A stretch of DNA of 64,000 nt from an uncultured Dorea sp. (GTDB lineage Bacteria; Bacillota; Clostridia; Lachnospirales; Lachnospiraceae), in the NCBI GenBank assembly GCA_947063855.1, contig CAMSTW010000001.1, positions 59,466 through 123,465 of the forward strand, read 5' to 3'. Position numbers and translations under genes: made by a program. Every line of letters begins with the position of its first letter. Positions within the stretch are counted from its first letter, which is position 1. The notes beneath the pieces were generated by a model, which ran no database searches, was not told the DNA's origin, and saw nothing but the letters and a program-made list of their open reading frames with translations. Below, one piece after another: positions 9,437-17,584 of this stretch.

Positions 9437-10852
9437 ATGAGTATATCGGAGAGATATCCGGATGGAACGAGGAAAGGGATTCCGGGGAATTACGAGGAGG
9501 CGGCGGCTTATATTGAGGAGCTTCCGAGATTCACGAAGAAGCATTCGCTTGAGCATACGAAGGAATTCTTAAGGCGGCTTGGGAATCCCGCGGCGGACCG
9601 GAAGATTATACACGTGGCAGGCACCAATGGAAAAGGCTCGGTCTGTGCCTTTCTGCAGGCGCTTCTGATGGCGGAAGGGAAGCAGACCGGATTCTTCACA
9701 TCGCCGCATCTGGTTTCGGTCAATGAGCGGATACGAAGGAATAATGTTCCGGTTGATAACGGGATGTTTTTTGCAGTGTTCTGCGAAGTCTTGGAGGCGG
9801 CGCGGCAGATGGAGGAAGAAGGAGCGGGACATCCGTCTTATTTCGAGTTCCTGTTCGGAATGGGAATGAAAGCATTTTCCCGGATGGATGTGGAATATAT
9901 CATATTGGAGACAGGACTTGGGGGAAGGCTGGATGCTACGAATTCCATTGAGCATCCGGCGCTTTCTGTTATTACGTCCATAAGTCTCGACCATACGGAT
10001 ATCCTGGGGGATACGATCACGCAGATTGCCGGGGAGAAGGCCGGGATTATCAAGAGCGGGGTGCCTGTGATCTTCGACGGGAGCAATCAGGAGGCCGCAG
10101 AGGTAATCCGCAGGAAGGCGCGTGAAAAAGGCGCACCCTGTAAAGAAATATCGAATCATGCGTTCGAAATCCGGGAAGTTACCCGAAAACATATTGCATT
10201 TTCCCGGGTGAATGCGTATGATAAATATGTTATCTGCAAAGTATCCATCTGCGGCTGCTATCAGGCGATGAATGCAGAGCTTGCGCTTGAGGCGGCGGAG
10301 TACCTGATGGGAGACAGAAGGATTCCAGACGGCAGGGATTTGCGCGGCGGGCAGGACGTCGGCTGTACGGCGGACGAGATCCGGGACCAGAGACGGCGGG
10401 AAGCCATCGCGTCCGTCCGGTGGGAAGGCCGGATGGAACAGGCGGCGCCGCATCTGATCATAGACGGGGCGCATAACCCGGGGGCGGTCGAGGCGTTTGT
10501 GGAGAGTGTGAAGGCGCTGGGCGCTGAGGGGAAGGGCGGGATGGTCCTTATCTTCTCGGCGGTCAGTGATAAGAAATATGAACAGATGATCGCGTATCTG
10601 TGCGGACATCTGGATGTGAAGGCTTATGTGGTGACAGAAGTAGAAGATGCAAGGAGAGTACCAGCAGGGGAGCTTATGTGGGTCTTTCGGAGATATACGG
10701 ACAGGCTGGTGGTCTGTGAGACGGATATAGGGGAAGCTCTTCGCAGGGCGGAAGCCTTAAGAGAAGGAGAGGGCGATATCTATTGTCTGGGCTCACTGTA
10801 CCTTGCCGGGATGGTCAGGAAGCGACTGAAAGGAGGCGTGGATTATGCTTAA
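9437..10852 (+). CDS. folC: Folylpolyglutamate / dihydrofolate synthase
   Basis: 471-aa Mur-ligase-family enzyme adding glutamate to folates. The P-loop is IHVAGTNGKGSVCAF (residues ~54-68), with GFFTSPHLVSVNERIR (folate site), ILETGLGGRLDATN, and C-terminal IDGAHNPGAVEAFV typical of FolC. It begins 23 bp after the LtaS-like gene. Its 3' end overlaps the following 44-aa ORF by 8 bp. A 30-residue insertion before RWEGRMEQ (around 10315-10400) is rich in Arg/Asp/Gly and looks like a lineage-specific loop. Confidence 0.93.
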   Translation: MSISERYPDGTRKGIPGNYEEAAAYIEELPRFTKKHSLEHTKEFLRRLGNPAADRKIIHVAGTNGKGSVCAFLQALLMAEGKQTGFFTSPHLVSVNERIRRNNVPVDNGMFFAVFCEVLEAARQMEEEGAGHPSYFEFLFGMGMKAFSRMDVEYIILETGLGGRLDATNSIEHPALSVITSISLDHTDILGDTITQIAGEKAGIIKSGVPVIFDGSNQEAAEVIRRKAREKGAPCKEISNHAFEIREVTRKHIAFSRVNAYDKYVICKVSICGCYQAMNAELALEAAEYLMGDRRIPDGRDLRGGQDVGCTADEIRDQRRREAIASVRWEGRMEQAAPHLIIDGAHNPGAVEAFVESVKALGAEGKGGMVLIFSAVSDKKYEQMIAYLCGHLDVKAYVVTEVEDARRVPAGELMWVFRRYTDRLVVCETDIGEALRRAEALREGEGDIYCLGSLYLAGMVRKRLKGGVDYA

Positions 10853-10979
10853 TTTTGAAGAGGAGCTGAAGAAGTTTCAGCCAAGCCTGGAAGTGGAGGA
10901 TATAGAGGACGCGGTCTATCAGGAGGACCTGACGGATATGACGGATATCCTCCGGGAGATGATGGAGCAGACCAAGTAA
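10845..10979 (+). CDS. 44-aa acidic small protein overlapping folC
   Basis: This ORF is too short for the supplied track. It begins at ATG 10845 inside the last codons of folC with a strong RBS (AAAGGAGGCG, about 8 bp upstream) and encodes MLNFEEELKKFQPSLEVE, ending MMEQTK. The overlap and strong RBS suggest translational coupling with folC. The product is acidic and likely helical, with no signal or membrane segment. Function unknown. It is followed 15 bp later by the TPR membrane protein gene, so the three form one transcription unit. Confidence 0.65.
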   Translation: MLNFEEELKKFQPSLEVEDIEDAVYQEDLTDMTDILREMMEQTK

Positions 10980-10994
10980 AGAAGAGGATTGTAT

Positions 10995-12449
10995 ATGGAT
11001 TATTCAACAAAGCTATCATACCAGTCCATGTACTGGTATAATGACGGATTGAAGAAAGCGAAGATCCGCGATCTGACCGGCGCGGTGGCGTCTCTGAGGA
11101 AGAGCCTGCAGTATAACAGAGACAATATTGCCGCAAGGAATCTGCTTGGGCTGGTCTACTATGGCAGAGGAGATGTGGTGGAGGCTCTGGTGGAGTGGAT
11201 CCTCAGCAAGAATATTCAGTCCCATGATAATATTGCGAATTATTATATTCTGAAGGTCAGGGAGACCCCCGGGGAGCTGGAAGCGATCAACCAGGCGGTG
11301 AAGAAGTATAACCAGTCTCTGGAATACTGCCGTCAGAACGGCGAGGATCTGGCGATCATCCAGCTTAAGAAGGCGGTGACGGTGCATCCGTCCTATGTCA
11401 AGGCGCATCAGCTTTTGGCGCTGATCTATATGCATACGGAGCAGTATGCGTATGCGCGGCAGTCGATCCGGGCCGCCCATAAGCTGGATACGACCAATGA
11501 ATTTACCTTACGCTGTATGCATGAACTGAACCAGATCCGCAGGTCGAGGAATGTCAAGCTAAAGGAGAAGGAGAAGAAGGACAAGCATACAGTCACCTAT
11601 AATCTGGGAAATGAGACCATCATCCAGCCGGTATCCAGCAATCTGAAGGACAACGCCGGACTGCATACGGTGGTGAACATCGCGATCGGAGTGGTGGTAG
11701 GCGTCGCGGTCATGCGGTTTCTGATCATGCCGGCTATGAACGCGTCGCAGCAGCAGGAGGTAAACCAGCAGACGATAGAGTTCAGCGACCAGATCGCCAC
11801 GCAGGAGGCGCAGGTCAGCGCCCTTAAGAAGGAGCTGGAGGAGTTCCGGTCTACCAGCGAGGCGACGCAGAATGTCCAGGCGACGGCGGAGTCGACGAAG
11901 GAGAGTTATGAGATTGTGATCAATGTCGCGTCCCACTACCGGGCGAAGGATATGGGAGACGCCGCGATGGTGGAGGAGCTTCTGCGGGTGAACCCGGATT
12001 CCCTGGGGACCGTGGGAAGAGAGAACTACGACGAGATCGCGGAAGATTTGTTCCCTAAGGTGTGCAATTCGTTATACAGCACCTCAAGGGAGAATTTCGA
12101 GGCGGTCAATTATCCTGCGGCCATAGAGAATCTGGAGAAGGTTATGCAGATGGACGAGGGCTTCAAGGATGGAGAGGCGCTGCTCCTGCTTGCGCAGACA
12201 TATGAGAAGAGCGGAGACCAGGATCAGGCCAATCTGAAGTATCAGAAGCTTGTAGAGAGTTATCCGGATACAGAGGCCGCGGCGGCGGCGAAGGAAGCGC
12301 TGGAGGCCCAGAACAAGAAAGCCGGCAAAGCCGGAGATGACGACGGGGCCGGGGACGGCGGTGATGACGGAGCCGGGGACGGCAGTGCCGACGGAGCCGG
12401 AGATGATGGAGCCGGAGACGCCGGAGATGATAATGCGGCTGCAGAGTAG
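10995..12449 (+). CDS. Membrane-anchored TPR protein with acidic Gly/Asp tail
   Basis: 484 aa from ATG 10995 (RBS GAAGAGGA). The N-terminal ~180 residues hold TPR-like helices (AVASLRKSLQYNRDNIAARNLLGLVYY). One transmembrane helix follows (VVNIAIGVVVGVAVMRFLIMPA, about residues 222-243), then a coiled coil rich in Gln/Glu. A second, extracytoplasmic TPR-like segment comes next (NYPAAIENLEKVMQMDEGFKDGEALLLLAQTYEK). The C-terminus is a low-complexity GDDGAGDG-type tail. The layout suggests an envelope scaffold. It is conserved in form among Lachnospiraceae, but I know of no assigned function. Confidence 0.75.
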   Translation: MDYSTKLSYQSMYWYNDGLKKAKIRDLTGAVASLRKSLQYNRDNIAARNLLGLVYYGRGDVVEALVEWILSKNIQSHDNIANYYILKVRETPGELEAINQAVKKYNQSLEYCRQNGEDLAIIQLKKAVTVHPSYVKAHQLLALIYMHTEQYAYARQSIRAAHKLDTTNEFTLRCMHELNQIRRSRNVKLKEKEKKDKHTVTYNLGNETIIQPVSSNLKDNAGLHTVVNIAIGVVVGVAVMRFLIMPAMNASQQQEVNQQTIEFSDQIATQEAQVSALKKELEEFRSTSEATQNVQATAESTKESYEIVINVASHYRAKDMGDAAMVEELLRVNPDSLGTVGRENYDEIAEDLFPKVCNSLYSTSRENFEAVNYPAAIENLEKVMQMDEGFKDGEALLLLAQTYEKSGDQDQANLKYQKLVESYPDTEAAAAAKEALEAQNKKAGKAGDDDGAGDGGDDGAGDGSADGAGDDGAGDAGDDNAAAE

Positions 12450-12484
12450 AACGATTAGAATATAGAGTATACATACGAAGGATG

Positions 12485-12513
12485 AGGATATGCGAAGATG
12501 CATATCCTTTTTT
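12485..12513 (+). terminator. Intrinsic terminator after the TPR gene
   Basis: AGGATATGC and GCATATCCT form a 9-bp stem with a short loop, followed by a T run. It separates the valS/folC-side genes from the sporulation operon. Confidence 0.85.
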
Positions 12514-12581
12514 GTACCCGTAATGTGGTCATATATACAACAGCAGGAACGCGGACGATAGAATCATAAAGGAGGACGAAT

Positions 12582-12893
12582 ATGAAGTATCAGGTACAGG
12601 AGAACTGTCTGACGGTATTTCTGCCGAATGAACTGGATCACCACAATGCAGAAGAGATCCGTAAGGAATCAGACCATCTGATCGAACACAACCACATCCG
12701 GTATGTCATCTTTGATTTTCAGGATACGAATTTTATGGACAGCTCGGGAATCGGAGTGATCATGGGACGCTATAAGCGGATCTACATGCTGGGAGGAGAG
12801 GTGTGTGCGGTGCACACGAATGAGAGAATGAGGAAGATATTAACCATGTCAGGAGTGACAAAAATCATGCAGATATATGAGGAGGAAGGATAG
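12582..12893 (+). CDS. spoIIAA: Anti-sigma F factor antagonist SpoIIAA
   Basis: 103-aa STAS-domain protein. The phospho-acceptor serine is in NFMDSSGIGVIMGRYK, as in SpoIIAA. Dephosphorylated SpoIIAA binds SpoIIAB and frees sigma F in the forespore. A strong RBS (AAAGGAGGACG) precedes ATG 12582. It is the first gene of the spoIIA operon and its stop abuts the spoIIAB ATG directly. I looked for a sigma-H promoter in the 65 bp upstream and found no convincing one. Confidence 0.96.
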   Translation: MKYQVQENCLTVFLPNELDHHNAEEIRKESDHLIEHNHIRYVIFDFQDTNFMDSSGIGVIMGRYKRIYMLGGEVCAVHTNERMRKILTMSGVTKIMQIYEEEG

Positions 12894-13349
12894 ATGGAAC
12901 ATACCAATGAGATGCAGTTAATCTTTGACAGCCGCTCATCCAACGAGTCATTTGCCAGGGTGACCGTGGCGGCATTCATGACAAGTCTGAACCCGACGGT
13001 GGAGGAGGTCTCCGATGTCAAGACGGCAGTGTCGGAGGCGGTGACCAACGCCATCATCCACGGATATGAGAATGAGGTACATAGCATCTGTATCCGCTGC
13101 CGGACCGAAGGAAGGACCCTTTATCTGGAGATCGAGGATACGGGAAAAGGGATCGAGGATGTAGGACAGGCTATGGAGCCTCTCTTTACCACGAAACCGG
13201 AGCTTGACCGTTCGGGGATGGGGTTCTCATTCATGGAGGCGTTCATGGACCATCTGGAAGTCTGTTCTGTTCCGGGTAAGGGGACGACCGTGAAGATGGA
13301 CAAAACAATTGGAAGAGGACGGAGATTATGGACCACACAATCGCTTTGA
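12894..13349 (+). CDS. spoIIAB: Anti-sigma F factor / serine kinase SpoIIAB
   Basis: 151-aa GHKL-fold kinase. The N box is VSEAVTNAIIHGYEN. The G1 box is IEDTGKGIED and the glycine-rich lid is ELDRSGMGFSFM. It phosphorylates SpoIIAA and holds sigma F inactive in the predivisional cell. Its coding region overlaps sigF by 22 bp, implying translational coupling that would keep anti-sigma and sigma in stoichiometric balance. Confidence 0.96.
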   Translation: MEHTNEMQLIFDSRSSNESFARVTVAAFMTSLNPTVEEVSDVKTAVSEAVTNAIIHGYENEVHSICIRCRTEGRTLYLEIEDTGKGIEDVGQAMEPLFTTKPELDRSGMGFSFMEAFMDHLEVCSVPGKGTTVKMDKTIGRGRRLWTTQSL

Positions 13350-14041
13350 TTCAGAAGTCTCACGAAGGGGATGAAGAAGCAAAGGCACGGTTGGTGGAGG
13401 AGAATACGGGGCTTGTCTGGTGTATCGTGAAGCGTTTCTATAACAGGGGCGTAGAAGCAGAGGATCTGTTTCAGGTGGGGAATATCGGACTTTTGAAGGC
13501 GATTGACAAGTTCGATCTGTCTTATGATGTGAAGTTTTCCACCTATGCGGTTCCGATGATCTCCGGCGAGATCAAGAGGTTCTTAAGAGACGACGGGATG
13601 ATCAAGGTGAGCCGGTCGCTTAAGGAACTGGCGTATAAGGCATATCTCTGTCAGGAGAAGCTCCAGGAGAAGTGGGGGCGGGATCCGACGGTGTCCGAGA
13701 TTGCACAGCATCTGGGCGTGGAGCGTGAAGAGCTTACGCAGGCGCTGGATGCAAGCGGCGATATCGAATCGCTCTACAAGCCCATCTACCAGAAGGAAGG
13801 GCAGGAGGTCCGGCTGATGGATAAGCTCAAGGAGGAGGAAGGCGGTGAGGAGAAGATCCTGAACCAGATGCTCTTAAAGCAGCTGCTTGCTTATCTCAAC
13901 AAGGAGGAGAGAAGGCTGATCTATCTTCGGTATTTTGCAAACCAGACGCAGACACAGGTAGGCGATGCTCTGGGAATCTCCCAGGTCCAGGTATCACGGA
14001 TGGAGAAAAAAATATTAAAAAATCTGCGGGAGAGGATATAA
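13328..14041 (+). CDS. sigF: RNA polymerase sigma-F factor (forespore)
   Basis: 237 aa. Region 2 contains DLFQVGNIGLLKAIDKFD and VKFSTYAVPMISGEIKRFLRD. Region 3 is RDPTVSEIAQHLGVE. Region 4 ends in GISQVQVSRMEKKIL (helix-turn-helix for the -35). This is the SigF/SigG/SigB class, and position after spoIIAA-spoIIAB identifies it as SigF. It directs early forespore transcription, including sigG. Confidence 0.96.
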   Translation: MDHTIALIQKSHEGDEEAKARLVEENTGLVWCIVKRFYNRGVEAEDLFQVGNIGLLKAIDKFDLSYDVKFSTYAVPMISGEIKRFLRDDGMIKVSRSLKELAYKAYLCQEKLQEKWGRDPTVSEIAQHLGVEREELTQALDASGDIESLYKPIYQKEGQEVRLMDKLKEEEGGEEKILNQMLLKQLLAYLNKEERRLIYLRYFANQTQTQVGDALGISQVQVSRMEKKILKNLRERI

Positions 14042-14120
14042 AGGATTATTTTCCGAATGCAAAGGTGTCCGAGGTTGTTTTTTTGCGTTGATTTATAGTG
14101 TCCGGAGTTTTGGAATCAAA

Positions 14121-14150
14121 TGTATATTTTTACGGAAAACATCCATACTA
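14121..14150 (+). promoter_or_regulatory. Candidate sigma-G promoter of the spoVA operon
   Basis: TGTATA (14121-14126), a 17-bp spacer, then CATACTA (14144-14150) matches the sigma-G-type pattern gnATA-N17-CATnnTA known from Bacillus. It lies 39 bp before the start of the small membrane gene that precedes spoVAA. Late forespore expression is what spoVA requires. Confidence 0.6.
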
Positions 14151-14188
14151 ACTGGCAGAAGGAATAAAAGGTAAAGAAGGTGGACAGT

Positions 14189-14380
14189 ATGGAACGGGCA
14201 AGAAGGAGGATCAGAGTATGTCTGATCTGTGTGGTAATGGCGGCAGTGATTGTCGGTTTTATCTATTATTTTAATGACGTAAGAGATCATGGCGATATGA
14301 GTGAGGGAACTCTGGTGCAAAGGGAGGTATCGCCCGGAGCATATTCGGAAGTGGCGCTGTATACGCCTGCGAACCGATGA
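14189..14380 (+). CDS. 63-aa single-pass membrane protein heading the spoVA operon
   Basis: ATG 14189 with RBS AAGAAGGTG. The track starts 9 bp earlier at a GTG within the RBS. A basic N-terminus (MERARRRIR) is followed by one membrane helix (VCLICVVMAAVIVGFIYYF) and a ~30-residue tail, presumably exposed on the far side of the membrane. It is the first gene downstream of the sigma-G-like promoter and 34 bp before spoVAA. It is therefore probably a forespore membrane protein. No family recognised. Confidence 0.65.
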   Translation: MERARRRIRVCLICVVMAAVIVGFIYYFNDVRDHGDMSEGTLVQREVSPGAYSEVALYTPANR

Positions 14381-14414
14381 TTAAGATTATCAAACAAAAA
14401 GGCAGGAGGAAAAT

Positions 14415-15086
14415 ATGGCGGCAGGCGGTGAGACAGTATATATCAAGGCAGACAGGAATGTGGAGGTCACGGAACCGGAGGTTACTCTGGGGGATGTGGT
14501 TCAGATGGAATGCTCCAACCCTTCCCTGGTGCCAAGGCTTAAGGTAATCAAATTATTGAAATTCCATCATACGGATAACAAACACCAGAATCGTACGGCG
14601 GTATCCATCCTTAAGGTTATTGAGTGCATTCACAAGGAATGTCCCAGTGTGGACGTGCAGAACATGGGGGAGACGGATTTTATCGTTACTTATGAAGAGC
14701 AGCAGACGGCGGGCGGCGCGGTTCATTATGCGAAAGCCGCCGTGGTAGTTGCAATCAGCTTCATCGGGGCCGCATTCTCTATTATGGCCTTTAACAACGA
14801 CGTTGATACCACGAAGATGTTTTCGCAGATCTATGAACTGCTGACAGGGCAGAAGTCCGACGGCTTCACGATTCTGGAGCTGACCTATTGTATCGGGCTG
14901 GTGATTGGAATCCTGACTTTCTTCAATCATTTCGGAAAGAAGAAGTTCACGGTGGATCCTACGCCTATGGAAGTCGAGATGCGTCTGTATGAGAACGATA
15001 TCCAGACGACCCTGATCGAGACGTATTCCAGAAAGGAGAAAGAGTTGGATGTGGGTTCAAATTCTAATGGCAGTCATCGGACTTAG
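14415..15086 (+). CDS. spoVAA: Stage V sporulation protein AA
   Basis: 223 aa. The soluble N-terminal domain (VYIKADRNVEVTEPEVTLGDV) is typical of SpoVAA. Two membrane helices follow (AAVVVAISFIGAAFSIMAF; TYCIGLVIGILTFFNHFG). SpoVA proteins form the inner-membrane channel for dipicolinate uptake in the forespore and its release in germination. RBS AGGAGGAAAAT. The 3' end overlaps spoVAB by 38 bp. Confidence 0.92.
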   Translation: MAAGGETVYIKADRNVEVTEPEVTLGDVVQMECSNPSLVPRLKVIKLLKFHHTDNKHQNRTAVSILKVIECIHKECPSVDVQNMGETDFIVTYEEQQTAGGAVHYAKAAVVVAISFIGAAFSIMAFNNDVDTTKMFSQIYELLTGQKSDGFTILELTYCIGLVIGILTFFNHFGKKKFTVDPTPMEVEMRLYENDIQTTLIETYSRKEKELDVGSNSNGSHRT

Positions 15087-15462
15087 CGCAGGCATGGTGG
15101 TGGCCGGGGGCTTGTTCTCCTTTATCAGCGGGCTGGGCGTCATATCGGATTTTGCAGACCGGACCCATACGGGGGAGCATATCATGCTGTACGAGGACAG
15201 CGTGGCGCTTGGAGGGATTCTGGGAAATATATTCTTTATCTATCAGATTGAGATTCCCTTTGGTGCGTGGATCGTCCCGGTGTTCGGCCTGCTTGGAGGA
15301 ATCTTCGTGGGCTGCTGGTCTATGGCGCTGGCGGAGATCCTTGACGTCTTTCCGATCTTTATCCGCCGGGTGAAGCTGCTGCGGGGGATACAGTTTTTGA
15401 TACTTGGAATTGCCCTAGGGAAAGGAATCGGGGCCTTTATATTCTTTTTCAACAGGTTTTAG
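15049..15462 (+). CDS. spoVAB: Stage V sporulation protein AB
   Basis: 137 aa, almost entirely hydrophobic with about four helices (VIGLSAGMVVAGGLFSFISG, WIVPVFGLLGGIFVGCW, FLILGIALGKGIGAFIFFF). Length and position between spoVAA and spoVAC fit SpoVAB. It starts inside spoVAA, with an AAGGAGAAAGAG RBS within that coding sequence, so translation is probably coupled. Confidence 0.9.
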   Translation: MWVQILMAVIGLSAGMVVAGGLFSFISGLGVISDFADRTHTGEHIMLYEDSVALGGILGNIFFIYQIEIPFGAWIVPVFGLLGGIFVGCWSMALAEILDVFPIFIRRVKLLRGIQFLILGIALGKGIGAFIFFFNRF

Positions 15463-15481
15463 GTATAGAAAGGAGATATAT

Positions 15482-15943
15482 ATGGATAAAGAGAGACAGC
15501 AGCAGGCGTATGAGAATTATGTGAAGAAGAAGACGCCGGTGCATAATCTTCCGGCGAATATGGCGAAGGCGTTTGTGGCGGGAGGGGTGATCTGTACCGT
15601 CGGGCAGGTTATCTTGAACCTTTGTGAGAGGATGGGGCTTAATAAGGATATCAGCGGAGGATGGACTTCGATGATCCTGGTGGTGTGCAGTGTCCTGCTG
15701 ACGGGGTTTGGTATCTATCCAAGGATTGCGAAATGGGGCGGCGCGGGGACGCTGGTCCCGATCACGGGATTCGCGAATTCTGTTGCGGCGCCGGCGATTG
15801 AGTATAAGAAGGAAGGCCAGGTCATGGGAATCGGTTGTAAGATCTTTACCATTGCGGGGCCGGTGATCCTGTATGGGATATTTACCAGCTGGGTTCTGGG
15901 ATTTGTATACTGGATGCTGAAGGTCAGTGGGATTGTGGCTTAG
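15482..15943 (+). CDS. spoVAC: Stage V sporulation protein AC
   Basis: 153 aa. It contains the conserved VPITGFANSVAAPAIEYKKEG segment shared by SpoVAC and SpoVAE family members, plus several membrane helices. In Bacillus, SpoVAC is reported to act as a mechanosensitive channel component for dipicolinate movement. RBS AAAGGAGATAT. Confidence 0.93.
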   Translation: MDKERQQQAYENYVKKKTPVHNLPANMAKAFVAGGVICTVGQVILNLCERMGLNKDISGGWTSMILVVCSVLLTGFGIYPRIAKWGGAGTLVPITGFANSVAAPAIEYKKEGQVMGIGCKIFTIAGPVILYGIFTSWVLGFVYWMLKVSGIVA

Positions 15944-16031
15944 AAGCGTGATGGTTATGAAGACTGACGATCATATCCAAGAAGGATATAATTTTAGAAG
16001 AGAGCATCAAGAAGAAAGCAGGTAAGGATGA

Positions 16032-17036
16032 ATGACAAAAGGATTGCAGAGTATAGAATTTGAGAAGTCCCCGTATCTGGTCAGCAGTGCGTCCGTGGCG
16101 GGGAAGAAGGAGGGCGAAGGTCCCCTGGGGAAGATGTTTGATATGGTAGAGAAGGAAGATCTGTTCGGGGAAAATACATGGGAAGAGGCAGAGAGTACCA
16201 TGCAGAAGGAGGCGTGCCTCCTTGCGATGGGGAAGGCCCATGTGCAGGCGGGGGACGTCAGATATCTGTTCGGAGGCGACCTGCTGCGGCAGGGAGTGGC
16301 TACCTCCATGGGAGTGGCAGAGCTTGGGATCCCCCTGTTCGGGCTGTTTGGCGCCTGTTCCACATCCGGAGAAGCCCTTGCCCTGGCGTCTATGAGTGTG
16401 GCGGCGGGATATGGAGACTATATGCTCGCCGTGACCTCAAGCCATTTCGGGAGCGCCGAGAAGGAATTTCGTTTCCCGCTTGGATATGCGAACCAGAGAC
16501 CGTTGTCCGCCCAGTGGACCGTGACCGGAAGCGGTGCATTTCTGGTAGGGAACAGACGAAGCCACGTGCGGATCACAGGAGTGACCGTGGGGAAGATCGT
16601 AGATTTCGGACTTAAAGATTCCCAGAACATGGGAGCCTGTATGGCGCCCGCCGCCTGTGATACGATCATACGGAATCTGGTGGATCTTGAAAGGACAGCG
16701 GAGGATTATGACCGCATTGTGACGGGAGACCTGGGGTATGTGGGACAGAGTATCCTGTTCGACCTGATGCGCGGGAAGGGGTACGATATCAAGAAGAATC
16801 ATATGGACTGCGGAATGACGATATTTGACCAGATGTCCCAGGATACCCATGCGGGAGGAAGCGGGTGCGGATGCGCGGCGACAACGCTGTCGGCCTATAT
16901 CCTGCCGAAGCTTATCAGAGGAGAATGGAAGCGGGTGCTGTTCGTACCGACCGGGGCGCTGATGTCTACCGTGAGCTACAACGAAGGATCGAGCGTGCCG
17001 GGGATTGCGCATGGGATTGTGCTTGAGCATTGCTAG
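16032..17036 (+). CDS. spoVAD: Stage V sporulation protein AD
   Basis: 334 aa with a thiolase/ketosynthase-like fold. Signature stretches are GGDLLRQGVATSMGVAELGIPLFG, FGACSTSGEALALASM and GSGCGCAATTLSAYILP. SpoVAD binds dipicolinic acid. RBS GCAGGTAAGG. The gene ends in a TAG that is part of a perfect 24-bp palindrome before spoVAE. Confidence 0.95.
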   Translation: MTKGLQSIEFEKSPYLVSSASVAGKKEGEGPLGKMFDMVEKEDLFGENTWEEAESTMQKEACLLAMGKAHVQAGDVRYLFGGDLLRQGVATSMGVAELGIPLFGLFGACSTSGEALALASMSVAAGYGDYMLAVTSSHFGSAEKEFRFPLGYANQRPLSAQWTVTGSGAFLVGNRRSHVRITGVTVGKIVDFGLKDSQNMGACMAPAACDTIIRNLVDLERTAEDYDRIVTGDLGYVGQSILFDLMRGKGYDIKKNHMDCGMTIFDQMSQDTHAGGSGCGCAATTLSAYILPKLIRGEWKRVLFVPTGALMSTVSYNEGSSVPGIAHGIVLEHC

Positions 17037-17059
17037 TGTGCTGTCTGCAGACAGCACAC
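17036..17059. repeat. Perfect 24-bp palindrome between spoVAD and spoVAE
   Basis: GTGTGCTGTCTG and its exact reverse complement are directly joined with no spacer, starting at the last base of the spoVAD stop. No T run follows on either strand, so it is not a standard terminator. It may be an mRNA processing or stability hairpin, or a protein-binding dyad. Confidence 0.8.
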
Positions 17060-17087
17060 CAGGCAGATGAAGAGGAGGAGATAGGAG

Positions 17088-17444
17088 ATGGATTATATAA
17101 ATGCATTCTGGATCGGAGGCCTGGTCTGTGCGCTGGTGCAGATTCTGCTCGACCGGACGAAACTGATGCCGGGGCGTGTCATGGTTCTGCTGGTGTGTTC
17201 GGGAGCCGTGTTAGGCGCACTGCATATCTACCAGCCGTTCCAGGATTTTGCCGGGGCAGGAGCGAGCGTTCCGCTTACAGGATTCGGGAATCTCTTGTGG
17301 AAAGGCGTGAAGGAGGCCGTCGATCAGGAAGGCTTCATCGGTATATTTATGGGCGGCTTTAAGGCCAGCGCGGTGGGTATCTCTGCGGCTCTGATATTCA
17401 GTTATCTGGCGTCCCTGGTATTCGAACCCAAGATGAAGAAATAG
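17088..17444 (+). CDS. spoVAE: Stage V sporulation protein AE
   Basis: 118 aa, with membrane helices and the SpoVAC/AE signature VPLTGFGNLLWKGVKEAVDQEG. RBS GAGGAGGAGATAGGAG. It completes a spoVAA-AB-AC-AD-AE operon; no spoVAF or 2Duf-type gene follows. The 140 bp after it hold a repeated ATTTGCTAAG pair and the leader of the next gene. Confidence 0.92.
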   Translation: MDYINAFWIGGLVCALVQILLDRTKLMPGRVMVLLVCSGAVLGALHIYQPFQDFAGAGASVPLTGFGNLLWKGVKEAVDQEGFIGIFMGGFKASAVGISAALIFSYLASLVFEPKMKK

Positions 17445-17528
17445 TGATTTGCTAAGATTTGCTAAGAAAAGAAAGAAAATGATTGTGTTTTATCTGTATA
17501 GATGATATTTTAAGGAGGTAGGAAATTA

Positions 17529-17564
17529 ATGAAAGAGCGTTTGGGATCAAAGTGAAAAACGCTC
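17529..17564 (+). promoter_or_regulatory. Mini-ORF and hairpin in the Na/Pi cotransporter leader
   Basis: A strong RBS (AAGGAGGT) precedes an 8-codon ORF, MKERLGSK (17529-17555). Its sequence lies within a hairpin whose 8-bp arms are GAGCGTTT (17535-17542) and AAACGCTC (17557-17564). The stop overlaps a GTG (GTGA) that is in frame with the transporter. The arrangement resembles a leader-peptide attenuator or translational coupler; this is inference. Confidence 0.4.
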
Positions 17565-17584
17565 CATACATCAGGAGGAATGTA

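Noticed and set aside
12540-12581. Sigma-H promoter before spoIIAA
   Set aside because: AGGAA and GAAT elements are present but the spacing is far too short for a sigma-H promoter.
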